From the NCBI GenBank assembly GCA_902729315.2, contig LR746269.1:10106166-10170165 (forward strand): 64,000 nt of DNA, read 5' to 3'. Numbering within the stretch: position 1 is the first letter of the stretch; every line of letters starts with the position of its first letter. The position numbers and the translations under genes are program-made. The DNA comes from Spirodela intermedia. Its lineage: Eukaryota > Streptophyta > Magnoliopsida > Alismatales > Araceae. The notes under the pieces were generated by a model. It was given only the letters and a program-made list of their open reading frames with translations. It was not told the origin of the DNA and searched no databases. Of the stretch, positions 11,177 to 21,022 are shown piece by piece.

Positions 11177-13980
11177 TCAGCGCCAATAGTAACCACCCTG
11201 ATCTCCTCCAAGCAATACGCCCATGGGTGGAGAGGTCGGTAGTGGAGTGCGGTGTATGCGTAAAGAGGGTATGCCGAGTCGCTCAAGTCTATGAGCACCT
11301 CGGGCTTCGAGGGCATGTCTGCCAAAAGAGAAGCGTCCTCCGGCGTGATCGACTCCATGCGCAGCAAGGGCGTCGGTATCGATTCCTTTCGGAATTGATG
11401 CGTAATAGTTGTGATCGTCCTCGACATGCATGATGTCTGCCGGATATTCTTGAGCCTCCAATGAGGACAAGAGTGCGCGTAACATGTCCACTAACACTTT
11501 GGAATCAGATTCTAAGACAATGTTAGTAATATTTTGCTCCTCACAAAGAAACAAACCATCCCGTATTGCCATAGCCTCTGCCACAGTATTAATTTGCATA
11601 TTATAAAAGTTGAAAAGGCAAAAGAATGCATCTGTACTATCGCGTAGATACGCCTCCTCGGATGATCACAGGTTGCCTTGAGATGCTCCGTCGGCGTTGA
11701 GTTTCCACTGTCCAGCCCTCGGTGGTGTCCATCTAACGGTCGGACAGTAGTCAGTCGTGTAGGTATGATATGGAGTCCCCAAAGCCCAAAAGCCTCACAA
11801 AGCGAGCGGCGTTCGTTTTATTGGCACTAAGGAATGAGTACTCGAAGCCATTGTGTTACGTGCCTCATAATCTACGTACGCATCACTTGGCCTGCATATC
11901 GAGATGAGTTACGTCCCTTCCATATTTCCCATAACATATATGCTATGGAATACGGATGAAAGGACAAACCTTGACACTCGTCGGTGAGTCAAAGACTCTC
12001 CTAAAGACCTCTAGTGGTGGTCTCGTAGGTCTATCGAGAGCATTGGAAATAATTAAGCTAGAAGTTGGCGCCAACACTTTCAGCGATATCACTATGGAAA
12101 AATAAATGTTCCATACTTTCGTGCAGCGTGATGGAGCAACAATGACATTTCCTTTCCACCTCGATCGGTGACAATCACTTTCGATGCGTCGGTGGGTAGT
12201 CCTCGGTGCATGAACTTCCACAAGAAGAGCGAAACACGAGGTGTGATGGCGGATGCCATATGAGATTTCCCAAAATGTCTTTGGGGGCGGTTTCTAAAGT
12301 GCTCCCAAGAGGAGCTACAAGAGAAACTGCCATCTATGGTAAGTGTCAGATGGGTTGGTCCTCGGTAAAACTCATCTCGTCATGGTGATGGCTGGTAACA
12401 AGTCCAACGGTAGTCCATGCCTCTCAATAAGTAGGCGAGTGTCTCCTTGGAGAAGCTGGGCTCTGTCAAGCGAGCCAAGAAGATGTGAAAGTAGTAAAAC
12501 TGGCCAATGGTGTGTCCTCTAGCCAAGTGTCGTACCAGGCACTGATCTCGCCTCGCCCCACTCGCCAGCGAATAAGAGGCACCATCTCCAACCAATGTCG
12601 CTGCCGGTCTGCCCATCGTTTGACTCCTTTGATGTCGGCTGTGAGCCCACTCGCCATATTTGGCTGACACAAAAGAGCCTAGCACCGATGGTGTGGTCTT
12701 CATCCTCCAAATGAGTTTCTTTTGAAGCATGTTAAGTACATCTTGAGAGCCTAATACCTAGGCCACCCTCATCCGTAGGTCGACATGCTTTCTCCCAAGA
12801 AACTTCGGCGTTGGCAACGAGGTCCCTCAAGTTGTCCATCCCAAAGGAAGGGCGTGCATATCCGTCTAATAGTGCAGTAAGGCGGTGTGCAGTACCTCAT
12901 GGACTGCCAAAAGGTGTAATGGTATGCTCATGAGGACATGGCGTATCAAGCTGGATCCGTCCTCCGGGGATAGAAGTTGTAACTTCCATCCTGCTAGTTT
13001 CTTCCTCAACTTGCCCACTAGGGCGTCAAAATAGTGTATGCGCCTACGGCCGAGGAAGATAGGACATCCTAGATAGTCAAAAGGTAAGTGTCCACGAGAG
13101 AACCCTATTAGGCCCTAGATGCGTCGTATGGTCCCTATGGGGGTAGAAGGGCCTACTATGAAGCTACTCTTGAGGCATTTCACGAGTTGACCTGCAGCTT
13201 CGCTCATACCTCGAGATAATACTCATGAGCCCTCTAATGGATGTCTCACATCCATTGAGGAAAAATATCGCATCATCAGCAAAGAGAGTGTGAGATGATC
13301 GGGCAACCCCTCTTGAGTAGTATGGTCGGATAAGTCCTTGATTGATCGCCGGGTGAGGATCGTGAGGACTTCTTCAACTAAGATGAAGAGGGTGGGTGAT
13401 AGTGGATGCATACATGGTAGACCTCTCGTGGCCGTGAAGAATGGTGTGGAGCTACCGTTCACTAATAAAGAGAAATGATTCTCCTAACACATGCATCGAC
13501 TAAGTCAATGAAGTCGTCGGTGAACCCAAAGCGTCTAAGAACCTTAATGAGGAAACTCCACTCTATCCTATCAAAGGCCTTCTCCATGTCTAATTTGATG
13601 ATGATGTTAGAGCCTCGACAATCATGGCCAAGGGACTGTGCTAGTTCATGTACTAGCATGATGTTATCGTGAATGTACCGTCCCTTGACAAATCCGCATT
13701 ACGGAGATATAAGTCTATCAAGGAAACTACTCAATCTCGTGTAGCGATCTTAGATACAATTTTATAACACCGTTACACAAACTAATAGGTGAAAGTCTCT
13801 AAATGAGGTTGGGGTAGTCACCTTGGTATAAGTGCAAGGAAGGTGGCCTTCCAACTTCGTGTAAAGACTTTCGACGAAAGATTTCCTTGATGGCCTGGAT
13901 GAGATCGGTGCCAGCGATATCCCAACATGAAATGTAAAATCAGCTGGAAACCATCGGCCGGGTGCCGCGATGTCGCTCAT
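11177..13980 (-). pseudogene. LINE-E ORF2 remnant: reverse transcriptase and RNase H (broken)
   Basis: The RT starts in 13,762-13,980 and continues in 13,462-13,659 (NIIIKLDMEKAFDRIEW, about 13,561-13,610) and 13,223-13,462. The FADD box is at 13,269-13,283 in a shifted frame. A finger-like connection region follows at about 12,100-12,730. RNase H shows LNADGASQGN near 11,680-11,706, then AEAMAIRDGLFLCEE and ESDSKVLVDML in 11,177-11,599, typical of plant LINE RVT_3 domains. No single frame covers it. It retains the part needed for reverse transcription but has no endonuclease. Confidence 0.88.
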
Positions 13981-14403
13981 AGAAAACTACTTCCTTGATC
14001 TCTTCTCCGTGGGTATGGCTGTTATGAGAGAGTTCTCACGGTGAGTGACCAATGATGGGATCGAAGTGAGCATATCATCAGAAATCTCAATCGGCTGAGA
14101 GGTTAAGAGAGTGCGAAAGTACTCAACCCCTCCTGCATGCGGAAAGGTCATGATCATATGTCTCTAAAGAGAGGTATAATCTGAGCGTGGCGATGGCGAC
14201 GAGGCATGAAAAGCGAGTGTTTCTATCACCCTCTTGTAACCCTGGATCGTGATTTCGGAGATAGAATAACTCCGTCGTCGCACAACCTCATCAAGCTGGT
14301 CACTCACTCTACTCCTCCTTTCCCAAGCGACATCGAATATCTAGCTTGCGTAGTCTTTCAACCGCTAACTCTTTTACAATGCATCAACTTGGGTATGGAC
14401 ATT

Positions 14404-14522
14404 GGGTTAAGGGTTTAGGGTTTAGGGTTTAGGGTTTAGGGTTTAGGGTTTAGGGTTTAGGGTTTAGGGTTTAGGGTTTAGGGTTTAGGGTTTAGGGTTT
14501 AGGGTTTAGGGTTTAGGGTTTT
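14404..14522 (+). repeat. Telomere tract, about 16 units, left of the palindrome centre
   Basis: Starts GGGTTAAGGG at the truncated end of LINE-E, then regular TTTAGGG to 14,522, where desaturase-gene DNA begins. At the equivalent place in copy 3 the tract is 8.1 kb long and ends the sequence. Confidence 0.97.
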
Positions 14523-14703
14523 GACATGGAAGGCGGCTTATAACCCGTACTCTTTGTATCGAGCGGAGATGGAGTCGAGGCATAACCACTGCGTGTAATT
14601 AGTCGAGATTTACGGGCGGATATAGTTGCCAATTGCAATCGATAATTTGAAATAAGATAAAAGGATGCGACGGGCTTATTATCGAAAGAAACCTTCTCGG
14701 GTT

Positions 14704-15140
14704 TCAGCCATGGGTGTTCTTGCCTCCCGGACTAAATTCCTAGGACGGGGTTTCCCGGTCCCTCGCGCAATGCGGCAGCCACGAGTAGCGATGGTCACGG
14801 CGTTCGCCCCGAAAGGCGTAGTCGAGTAAGACAATTTGTGCTTCTTGCGAGCTCCCTCACAAAGGAGAAATCTTCCTCGGGTTGCATCGGGGAGGGAGCA
14901 GATGATGCTCCACTTGAAGCTGTAGGCCCCGTGGAACCAGTCCATCCAAGGTGAGCAGGTGATGTTAAGCGTGCCCATCGTGCGCTTCTCGAACCAATCG
15001 TTGCCACGGGATGCCCAGCGTAGGCATTTGGAAGAAAGTAGTTCAAGCGAACTGAATATGCTGGATTCGGTGGCGGAGAAGCTTGCCACGACAAACATTA
15101 TCCTCTCTCCCGTTAGGCAAGCAAGAGACCAAGAGAGTAC
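14704..15140 (-). pseudogene. SLD: Sphingolipid delta-8 desaturase, C-terminal fragment (left copy)
   Basis: Plant SLD is an ER cytochrome-b5-fused front-end desaturase that introduces a delta-8 double bond into the long-chain base of sphingolipids. Reading right to left across frames I recognise the family's C-terminal third: CLTGERIMFVVASFS (about 15,065-15,120), NDWFEKRTMGTLNITCSPWM (about 14,935-15,005), QVEHHLL at about 14,896-14,919 (third His box QxxHH), then VRELARS / KKHKLSYST, RNLVREA, and a tail NTHG followed by a stop at 14,704. Several indels break the frame. The cytochrome b5 domain and first two His boxes are absent. About 180 bp of 3' flank (14,523-14,703) came with it. Identification is from remembered family motifs, without a database search. 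Confidence 0.8.
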
Positions 15141-15324
15141 GGACCGAGCAGGCGGCGCCGAGAATCTCACGCTTTACATTTGGGCACCCTTTTAAGGCAA
15201 GCGAGGATTATGGGTGCCCAGCGAAGCGGGGAGAGGATTACGGGCGGCGGGGCGGCGCCCAAAATCTCGCTTGCGAGAAAGGGTGCCCAGCGGCGGGGAG
15301 ATTGCGAGCGTCGCTGCTTGCAGT

Positions 15325-15631
15325 GCAGTACCTCTCTTGGTCTCTTGCTTGCCTAACGGGAAGAGGATAATGTTTGTCGTGGCAAGCTTCTCCGTCCAGC
15401 ATATTCATACGCTTTCTCTTCGGCGTCGTTGGGCATCCGGCAACGATTGGTCGGCGATGGGCACGCTCATCACTGCTCACCTTGGATGGAGGTTCCGGGG
15501 AATTTCAATTTTGCCCACTCCTTTGAGCGCAGAAATTGTTTTCATTTCGGCGCGTGAGACCATCGCTACTCGGGGCTGCTTGCGGCGGGACAACCTCTAG
15601 GAATTTAGCGGAGGCGATAAACCCATGGCTG
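15325..15631 (+). pseudogene. SLD: Sphingolipid delta-8 desaturase, C-terminal fragment (right, inverted copy)
   Basis: Inverted twin of the left fragment. VPLLVSCLPNGKRIMFVVASFS is readable in one frame (about 15,330-15,396), then SVQHI, SGNDW and AMGTL, after which deletions blur the match. The QVEHH box region is lost near 15,490-15,530. The terminal ACCCATGGCTGA block remains at 15,619-15,631. It is more eroded than the left copy although the two should be equally old if made by one inversion, which points to sequence error or independent decay. Confidence 0.78.
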
Positions 15632-15766
15632 AAACGAGGATAATAAGCATGCATCCTTTATTTCAAATTATCGATTGCAAGGCAACTATATCTCGACTAA
15701 TTACACATGCGTGTGGCGCTCCATCTCCTCGATACAAAATACGGGTTATAAGCCGTCTTCCATGTC

Positions 15767-15867
15767 AAAACCTAAACCTAAACCTAAACCTAAACCTAAA
15801 CCTAAACCCTAAACCTAAACCTAAACCTAAACCTAAACCTAAACCTAAACCTAAACCCTAAACCCTT
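15767..15867 (-). repeat. Inverted telomere tract right of the palindrome centre
   Basis: C-strand telomere repeats, mostly CCTAAA hexamers with three CCCTAAA heptamers, ending CCCTTAAC before LINE-E copy 2. It mirrors 14,404-14,522, where all units are heptamers. Together they form a head-to-head arrangement, G-strand left and C-strand right. Confidence 0.95.
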
Positions 15868-18800
15868 AACGAATGTCCATACCCAAGTTGATGCATTGTA
15901 AAAGAGTTAGCGAGTTGAAAGACTACGCAAGCTAGATATTCAGATGCTGCTTGGGAAAGGAGGAAGTAGAGTAGTGACCAGCTTGATGAGGTTGTGCGGC
16001 GGCGAGTTATTCTATCTCGAAATCGCATCCGGTGGTTACAAGAGGGTGATAGAAACACTCGTTTCTTTCATGCCTCGTCGCTCATCGCTCACGTTCGATT
16101 ATACCTCTCTTTTAGAGACATATGATCATGACCTTTCCATGCGGAGGCGGGGTTGAGTACTTTCGTACTCTCTTAACCTCTCGGCCGATTGAGATTTCAT
16201 GATATATGCCGATCCCATCATTGGTCACTCACGTGAGAACTCTCTCATAACAGCCATACCCACGAGAAGAGATCAAGGAAGTAGTTTTCTCTATGAGCGG
16301 ACGTGCACATGGTTTCCCGCTGATTTTACATTTCATATTGGGCACTGATCTCATCGAGCCATCAAGAAATCTTTAGTAAAAAAGTCTTTACGAAGTTGGA
16401 AGGCCACCTTCCTTGCACTTATACGAAGGTGACTACCCCAACCTCATTTAGAGACTTTCGACCTATTAGTTTGTGTAGCGTGTGTTATAAAATTGTATCT
16501 AAGATCGTTACGTAGATTGAGTAGTTTCCTTGATAGACTTATATCTCGAGAACAATGCGGATTTGTCAAGGGCGGTACATTCACGATAACATCATGCTAG
16601 TACATGAACTAGCCCTTGCCATGATTGTCGAGGCTCTAACATCATCATCAAATTAGACATGGAGAAGGCCTTTGATAGGATAGAGTGGAGTTTCCTCATT
16701 AAGGTTCTTAGGCGCTTTGGGTTCACCGGCGACTTCATTGACTTAGTCGATGCATGTGTTAGGAGAATCATTTCTCTTTATTAGTGAGCGGTAGCTCCAC
16801 ACCATTCTTCACGGCCACGAGAGGTCTACGGCGTCCACTATCACCCACCCTCTTCATCTTAGTTGAAGAAGTCCCGGTCGATCCCTCACCCGGCGATCAA
16901 TCAAGGACTTATCGACCATACTACGAAGAGGGTTGCCCGATCATCTCACACTCCTCTTTGCTGATGATGCGATACTCTTCCTCAATGGATGTGAGACATC
17001 CATTAGAGGGCTCATGAGTATTATCTCGAGGTATGGCGAGCTGCAGGTCAACTTCGTAAATGCCTCGAAGAGTAGCTTCATAGTAGGCCCTTCTACCCCA
17101 TAGGGACGGCGCATCTAGGGCCTAACGGGGTTCTCGTGGACACTTACCTTTTGACTATCTAGGATGTCCTATCTTCCTCGGCGTGGCGCATACACTATTT
17201 TGGCGTCCTAGTGGGCAAGTTGAGGAAGAAACTAGCGGATGGAAGTTACAACTTCTATCCCACGGAGGACGGATCGGTTGATCGCCATGTCCTCATGAGC
17301 ATACCATTACACCTTTTGGCAGTCCATGAGGTACGGACACGTCTTAGACTATTAGGCGGATATGCGTCCTTCCTTTGGGATGGACAACTTGAGGGACCTC
17401 GTCGTCAATGCCGAGTTTCTTGGGAGAAAGCATGTCGACCTACGGATGAGGGTGGCCTAGGTATTACCCTCAAGATGTACTTAACATGCTTCAAAGAAAC
17501 TCATTTGGAGGATGAAGACCACACCATCGGTGCTAGGCTCTTTGTGTCAGCCAAATATGGCGAGTGGGCTCGACAGCGGCCGACATCAAAGGAGTCAAGC
17601 GATGGGCAGGCAGACATTGGTTGGAGATGGTGCCTCTTATTCGGCGAGTGGGGCGGCGGTCATGCGACACTTGGCTAGAGGACACACCATTGGCCAGTTT
17701 ACCACTTTCACATCTTCTTGGCCTGCAGCGGCGGTAGCCCGGCTTCTCCAAGGAGACACTCGTCTACTTATTGAGAGGCATGGACTACCGTTGGACTTGT
17801 TACCAGCCATCACCATGGCGAGATGAGTTTCCAACCCATCTGGACACTTACCATAGATGGCGGTTTCTCTTGTAGCTCCTCTTGGGAGCACTTTAGAAAC
17901 CGCAAAGACATTTTGGGAAATCTCATATGGCATCCGGCCATCACACCTCGTGTTTCGTTCTTCTTGTGGAAGTTCATGCACGAGGACTACCCACCGCGAT
18001 CAGTGATTGTCACCGATCGAGGTGGAAAGAAAATGTCATTGTTGCTCCATCGCGACGACGTATGGAACATTTATTTTTCCATAGTGATATCGCTGTCAGT
18101 GTTGGCGTCAACTTCTAGCGAATTGGCTTCCAATGCTCGTATAGACCTCGAGACCACCACTAGAGGTCTTTAGGAGAGTCTTTGACTCACCGGCGAGTGT
18201 CAAGGTTTGTCCTTTCATCCGTATCTCCATAGCATATATGTTATGGGAAATATGGAAGGGCGTAACTCATCTCGATATGCAGGCCAAGTGATGCGTGCCC
18301 GAGATTATGAGGCACGTAACACAATGGCTTACTCATTCCTTAGTGCCAAATAAAGCGGCGGCTGCGTTACGTTTGTGAGCTTTTGGGCTTTGGGGACTCC
18401 ATATCATACCTACACGACACTGGACTCTGTCCGATCGTTAGATGGACACCACCTCAACGTCAAACGGAGCATCTCAAGGCAACCGGGATCATCAGGCGGT
18501 ATCTTCTGCGATAGTACAGATGCATTCTTTTTGCCTTTTGAACTTTATAATATGCAAACTAATCGTGGCGGGCTATGGCAATGCGGGATGGTTTGTTTCT
18601 TTGTGAGCAAAATATTACTAACATTGTCTTAGAATCTGATTCCAAAGTGTTAGTGGACATGTTACGTGCAGACTCTTGTCCTCATTGGAGGCTCAAGAAT
18701 ATCTGGCAGACATCATGCGCGATCACAACTATCACATCAATTCGCAATCGAGCGGCGGCGCAGGGTCGTCGGAGGCGTCTTCTCTTTTGGCGGGACATGC

Positions 18801-20005
18801 CTGGAAGCCGAGGTGCTCATAGACTTGGCGACTCGCATACACGCACTCACTACCGGCCTCTCCACCGGTGGCGTATTGCTGGAGGAGATCGGGGTGGTTA
18901 CTATTGGCGCTGAAGACCACAATGGAATCTGACACAACGGACAACAAGGCACATCGTAATCCACTTTCGGTACTTCCAATCATTACTCTCCTCATAATCA
19001 CATCACATCTACTATCTATCATGCTTAAGTAGTGAGGACATAGAACTATCGGCATATGTTGGCATCGGCCCACTTTTGAACTATAGGTCTATAGCACATC
19101 GTGCCAAACTAGTTGTGAATCGGCAACCTAGCACCTCTCTCAAGATCTTATTAGTACCATCAGCGGCTTGAACCCATGAGAAGGTAAAGATCTATATCCA
19201 TAGGATTGACCCTCTCTCCTCTCTCTCTCTCTCGATTCTCTATTTCTTTCTCCCTCCCTTTCTCTCTCTAGGAAAAAAAAAAGACAGCCTACTTCTTTTC
19301 GGAATCACTAGCCCATCATAGACAATTAGTGGAGGGTGAGGAAAGGGCCTAAAACCAAAAAGGCAACCTTTTTCCTTCCCTTAATCACTAGCCTAATGTA
19401 CACCAAATAATGGGCATTAGTGGAGGGTAAAAAGAAGCCCTCAAGGAGAGAGAGAGAGAGAGAAGAAAAGAGTTAGAACCGAGACCAAGTCATTCCTCGT
19501 GGGGTGAAAGGTCCTTTACCTACTTAGAGGAATGCGGCAGATGATACTAACAAGATCTTGGCGAGAGGATTAGGCGTGCAACACTAGCAAGGCAAGTTCA
19601 TATTTGGGCTTATTGTCATGCTTCAGCATAGTTCTATCCTCCTCACCCTAATCACTCTTTTCTCACCACTTTATATCAATGTATTTATCTCTTAGAACCA
19701 CTTACTGCGGCAAACTCTTGTCTTGCGGGAACATTGCATGGCACAACATGGAGCTCGTCCTACTCTGTTGAGCAGATCTTCCAACTTTCATGAACTCAAA
19801 GGCTTTTCAACCCCTTTGCAAATCAATCACCTTCCTCAAATATGATGAGCGTCATGGAGTCTATCTCGGTATCATCACATCCCTCTTCAAAAGAGGTCTT
19901 TCATTCTTCATGTCATCCTGCGTGCGAATGAGATCCCACTTATGTAACCTCGGAATGAGGTCAAACTTTTATCACTCAATCAAATTTCTTCTTCTTAAAA
20001 AAAAA
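15868..20005 (+). mobile_element. LINE-E copy 2 (inverted), 5'-truncated
   Basis: Sense-strand counterpart of 10,046-14,403, with the same 5' truncation point (GAATGTCCATACCCAAG at 15,871) and oligo-A tail (19,997-20,005) followed by C-strand telomere. It carries RT, connection region, RNase H remnant and the long inverted-repeat 3' region (about 18,930-19,996). It has more small deletions than copies 1 and 3. Confidence 0.9.
16300..18932 (+). pseudogene. LINE-E copy 2 ORF2 remnant: RT and RNase H (broken)
   Basis: RT motif A, IIKLDMEKAFDRIEW, lies at 16,646-16,692 and the FADD box at about 16,956-16,975. Open pieces at 17,211-17,678 and 17,823-18,173 cover the post-RT and finger region (RVSFFLWKFMHEDYPPRS). 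RNase H continues in 18,575-18,913 (MAMRDGLFLCEQNITNIVLE). The first RNase H aspartate is lost: LNVK at about 18,450 stands where copies 1 and 3 read LNADG. Non-functional as given. Confidence 0.87.
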
Positions 20006-20090
20006 CCTAAACCTAAACCTAAACCTAAACCTAAACCTAAACCTAAACCCTAAACCTAAACCTAAACCCTAAACCCTAAACCCTAAACCT
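20006..20090 (-). repeat. Interstitial telomere tract, C-strand, about 13 units
   Basis: Units run CCTAAA seven times, then a mix of CCCTAAA and CCTAAA. The equivalent tracts in copies 1 and 3 have 8 and 7 perfect heptamers. It lies between the LINE-E oligo-A and the 5S-derived element. Confidence 0.95.
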
Positions 20091-20668
20091 GAAGTTGGCG
20101 TGCTCGGGTGGGAGCAGTCTCTAGATTGGTGACCTCTCTAGGAAGTCCCGATTATGTGTGCATGCGTTGTGGCGCTTGCTTTGCATGTGCTGAAAGGCAC
20201 TGATGTATGATTGTGCTGCCCAGCACGTGTTATGAACCCTCTGTCACCATGTCAAGATGTCTTGAGCATGAAGCATGTGCCGAGAGCACCCTTGCCATTA
20301 TGCCAAAAGGTATATGTGGCATCTATCTCACCATGCCAAAATGCTTCCAGCTTTGAAGAATGTGCTGAGAGGCCATCTTGCAACCATGCGAGAGGCATAT
20401 GTAGTATTCATCTCACTATGCGAGAGTCATATGTAGTATTCATCTTACTATGCCGAGAGGCATATATATAGCATTCATCTCACCATGCCAAGATGCCCTA
20501 GCTCCAAAGAGCGTGCTGAGAGTCACCCCTGCCACGATGTCGAGAGGCACAAGTGGCATCTATCTCAAAGAATGTGCCTGAGAGGCACCAAAGTGATTAG
20601 GCGTGTGAAGTATCAGGATGGGTGACCTCTTGAGAAGTTCAGCCCAAGACAATTATCGAAAAAAAAAA
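20091..20668 (+). mobile_element. 5S rRNA-derived retroposon, copy 2
   Basis: Starts GAAGTTGGCGTGCTCGGGTG, which corresponds to 5S rRNA from about nucleotide 48, followed by a C-box-like GGTGACCTCTCTAGGAAGTC (about 20,130-20,150). Then come 84-bp units at about 20,244-20,327, 20,328-20,412 and 20,478-20,562, with two partial units of 32-35 bp between. Next is a terminal 5S-like C-box (about 20,615-20,640) and ten A's at 20,659-20,668. The hairpin ATGCCGAGAGGCAT is at 20,450-20,463. It ends against CCTAAACC and then LINE-A. It contains no protein-coding potential. Confidence 0.8.
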
Positions 20669-20676
20669 CCTAAACC
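20669..20676 (-). repeat. Single telomere unit between the 5S element and LINE-A copy 2
   Basis: CCTAAACC directly after the ten-A tail and before AGTCAC, the 5' end of LINE-A. It is the inverted equivalent of 9,398-9,404. Confidence 0.75.
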
Positions 20677-21022
20677 AGTCACATTTGCTCAACTTTTTCT
20701 CTCTCCTCGCGAGCTTCTCTCTCATCAACGTCACATTCAAACAGCGAGATCTCTCCCATCTGACCTCAGATCCCGCTGAAACTTGTTTCATTCGATTCGC
20801 AAGGTCGGAAAGCATCATCGTCGAGCCGTCACACGTGGAAAATGGTTGACTGATGCTCTCGGTCTCGCGATTTCTCCCTCGAGAGGTATTTTTCAGAACG
20901 TTATATTCTCGGGGTAATATCTACTGATTTACTTGGCTGAAATATTATATCCTTATATCAGTAGAATCGTATTTTCTTGATTTACAGCTTTTCCTTCTTG
21001 ATCATTTTATTTTGATGCTTCG

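Larger units (their letters stand above)
10046..14403 (-). mobile_element. LINE-E copy 1, 5'-truncated LINE of the B family
   Basis: Antisense LINE with an eight-base oligo-A (as T's, 10,046-10,053). It lacks ORF1 and the endonuclease: the sense 5' end falls in the linker before the reverse transcriptase, corresponding to about 31,805 in LINE-B. From there it carries RT, zf-RVT-like finger, RNase H and a long 3' region (10,054-11,100). RT and RNase H are closer to LINE-B than to LINE-A. The truncated end runs straight into telomere repeat at 14,404. The same truncation point is found at 15,868 and 55,899. Confidence 0.9.
1..14521. repeat. Subtelomeric module, copy 1 (LINE-B / LINE-A / 5S element / LINE-E, antisense)
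   Basis: This is the first of three copies of a module of about 14.4 kb. From right to left it holds a 5'-truncated LINE-E, a 5S-derived retroposon, a full LINE-A and the 5' part of a LINE-B that runs off the window. TTTAGGG tracts separate them. The same order appears inverted at 15,767-30,027 and in the same direction at about 41,520-55,900. Between copies I see many 1-3 base indels and few substitutions. The module probably continues left of base 1, because copies 2 and 3 both carry the rest of LINE-B. Confidence 0.93.
14523..15766. repeat. Palindrome core: inverted pair of desaturase-gene fragments
   Basis: The outer ends are inverted copies of each other (GGCGGCTTATAACCCGT near 14,531 against its near-perfect complement near 15,745). 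Homology runs inward to about 15,140 on the left and 15,325 on the right. The left arm is about 610 bp and the right about 440 bp; the difference is many small deletions in the right arm. The middle (about 15,141-15,324) is GC-rich with repeated GGGTGCCCAGCG pieces and no recognisable gene. Confidence 0.88.

Noticed and set aside
14679-15170. Intact 163-codon gene on the minus strand at the palindrome centre
   Set aside because: The frame is a patchwork: desaturase motifs fall in different frames, and the upstream two thirds of the gene is missing.
15625-15861. Open frame translating to Asn-Leu / Lys-Pro repeats
   Set aside because: It is the translation of C-strand telomere hexamers, not a protein. 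The same applies to the frame at 19,790-20,053.
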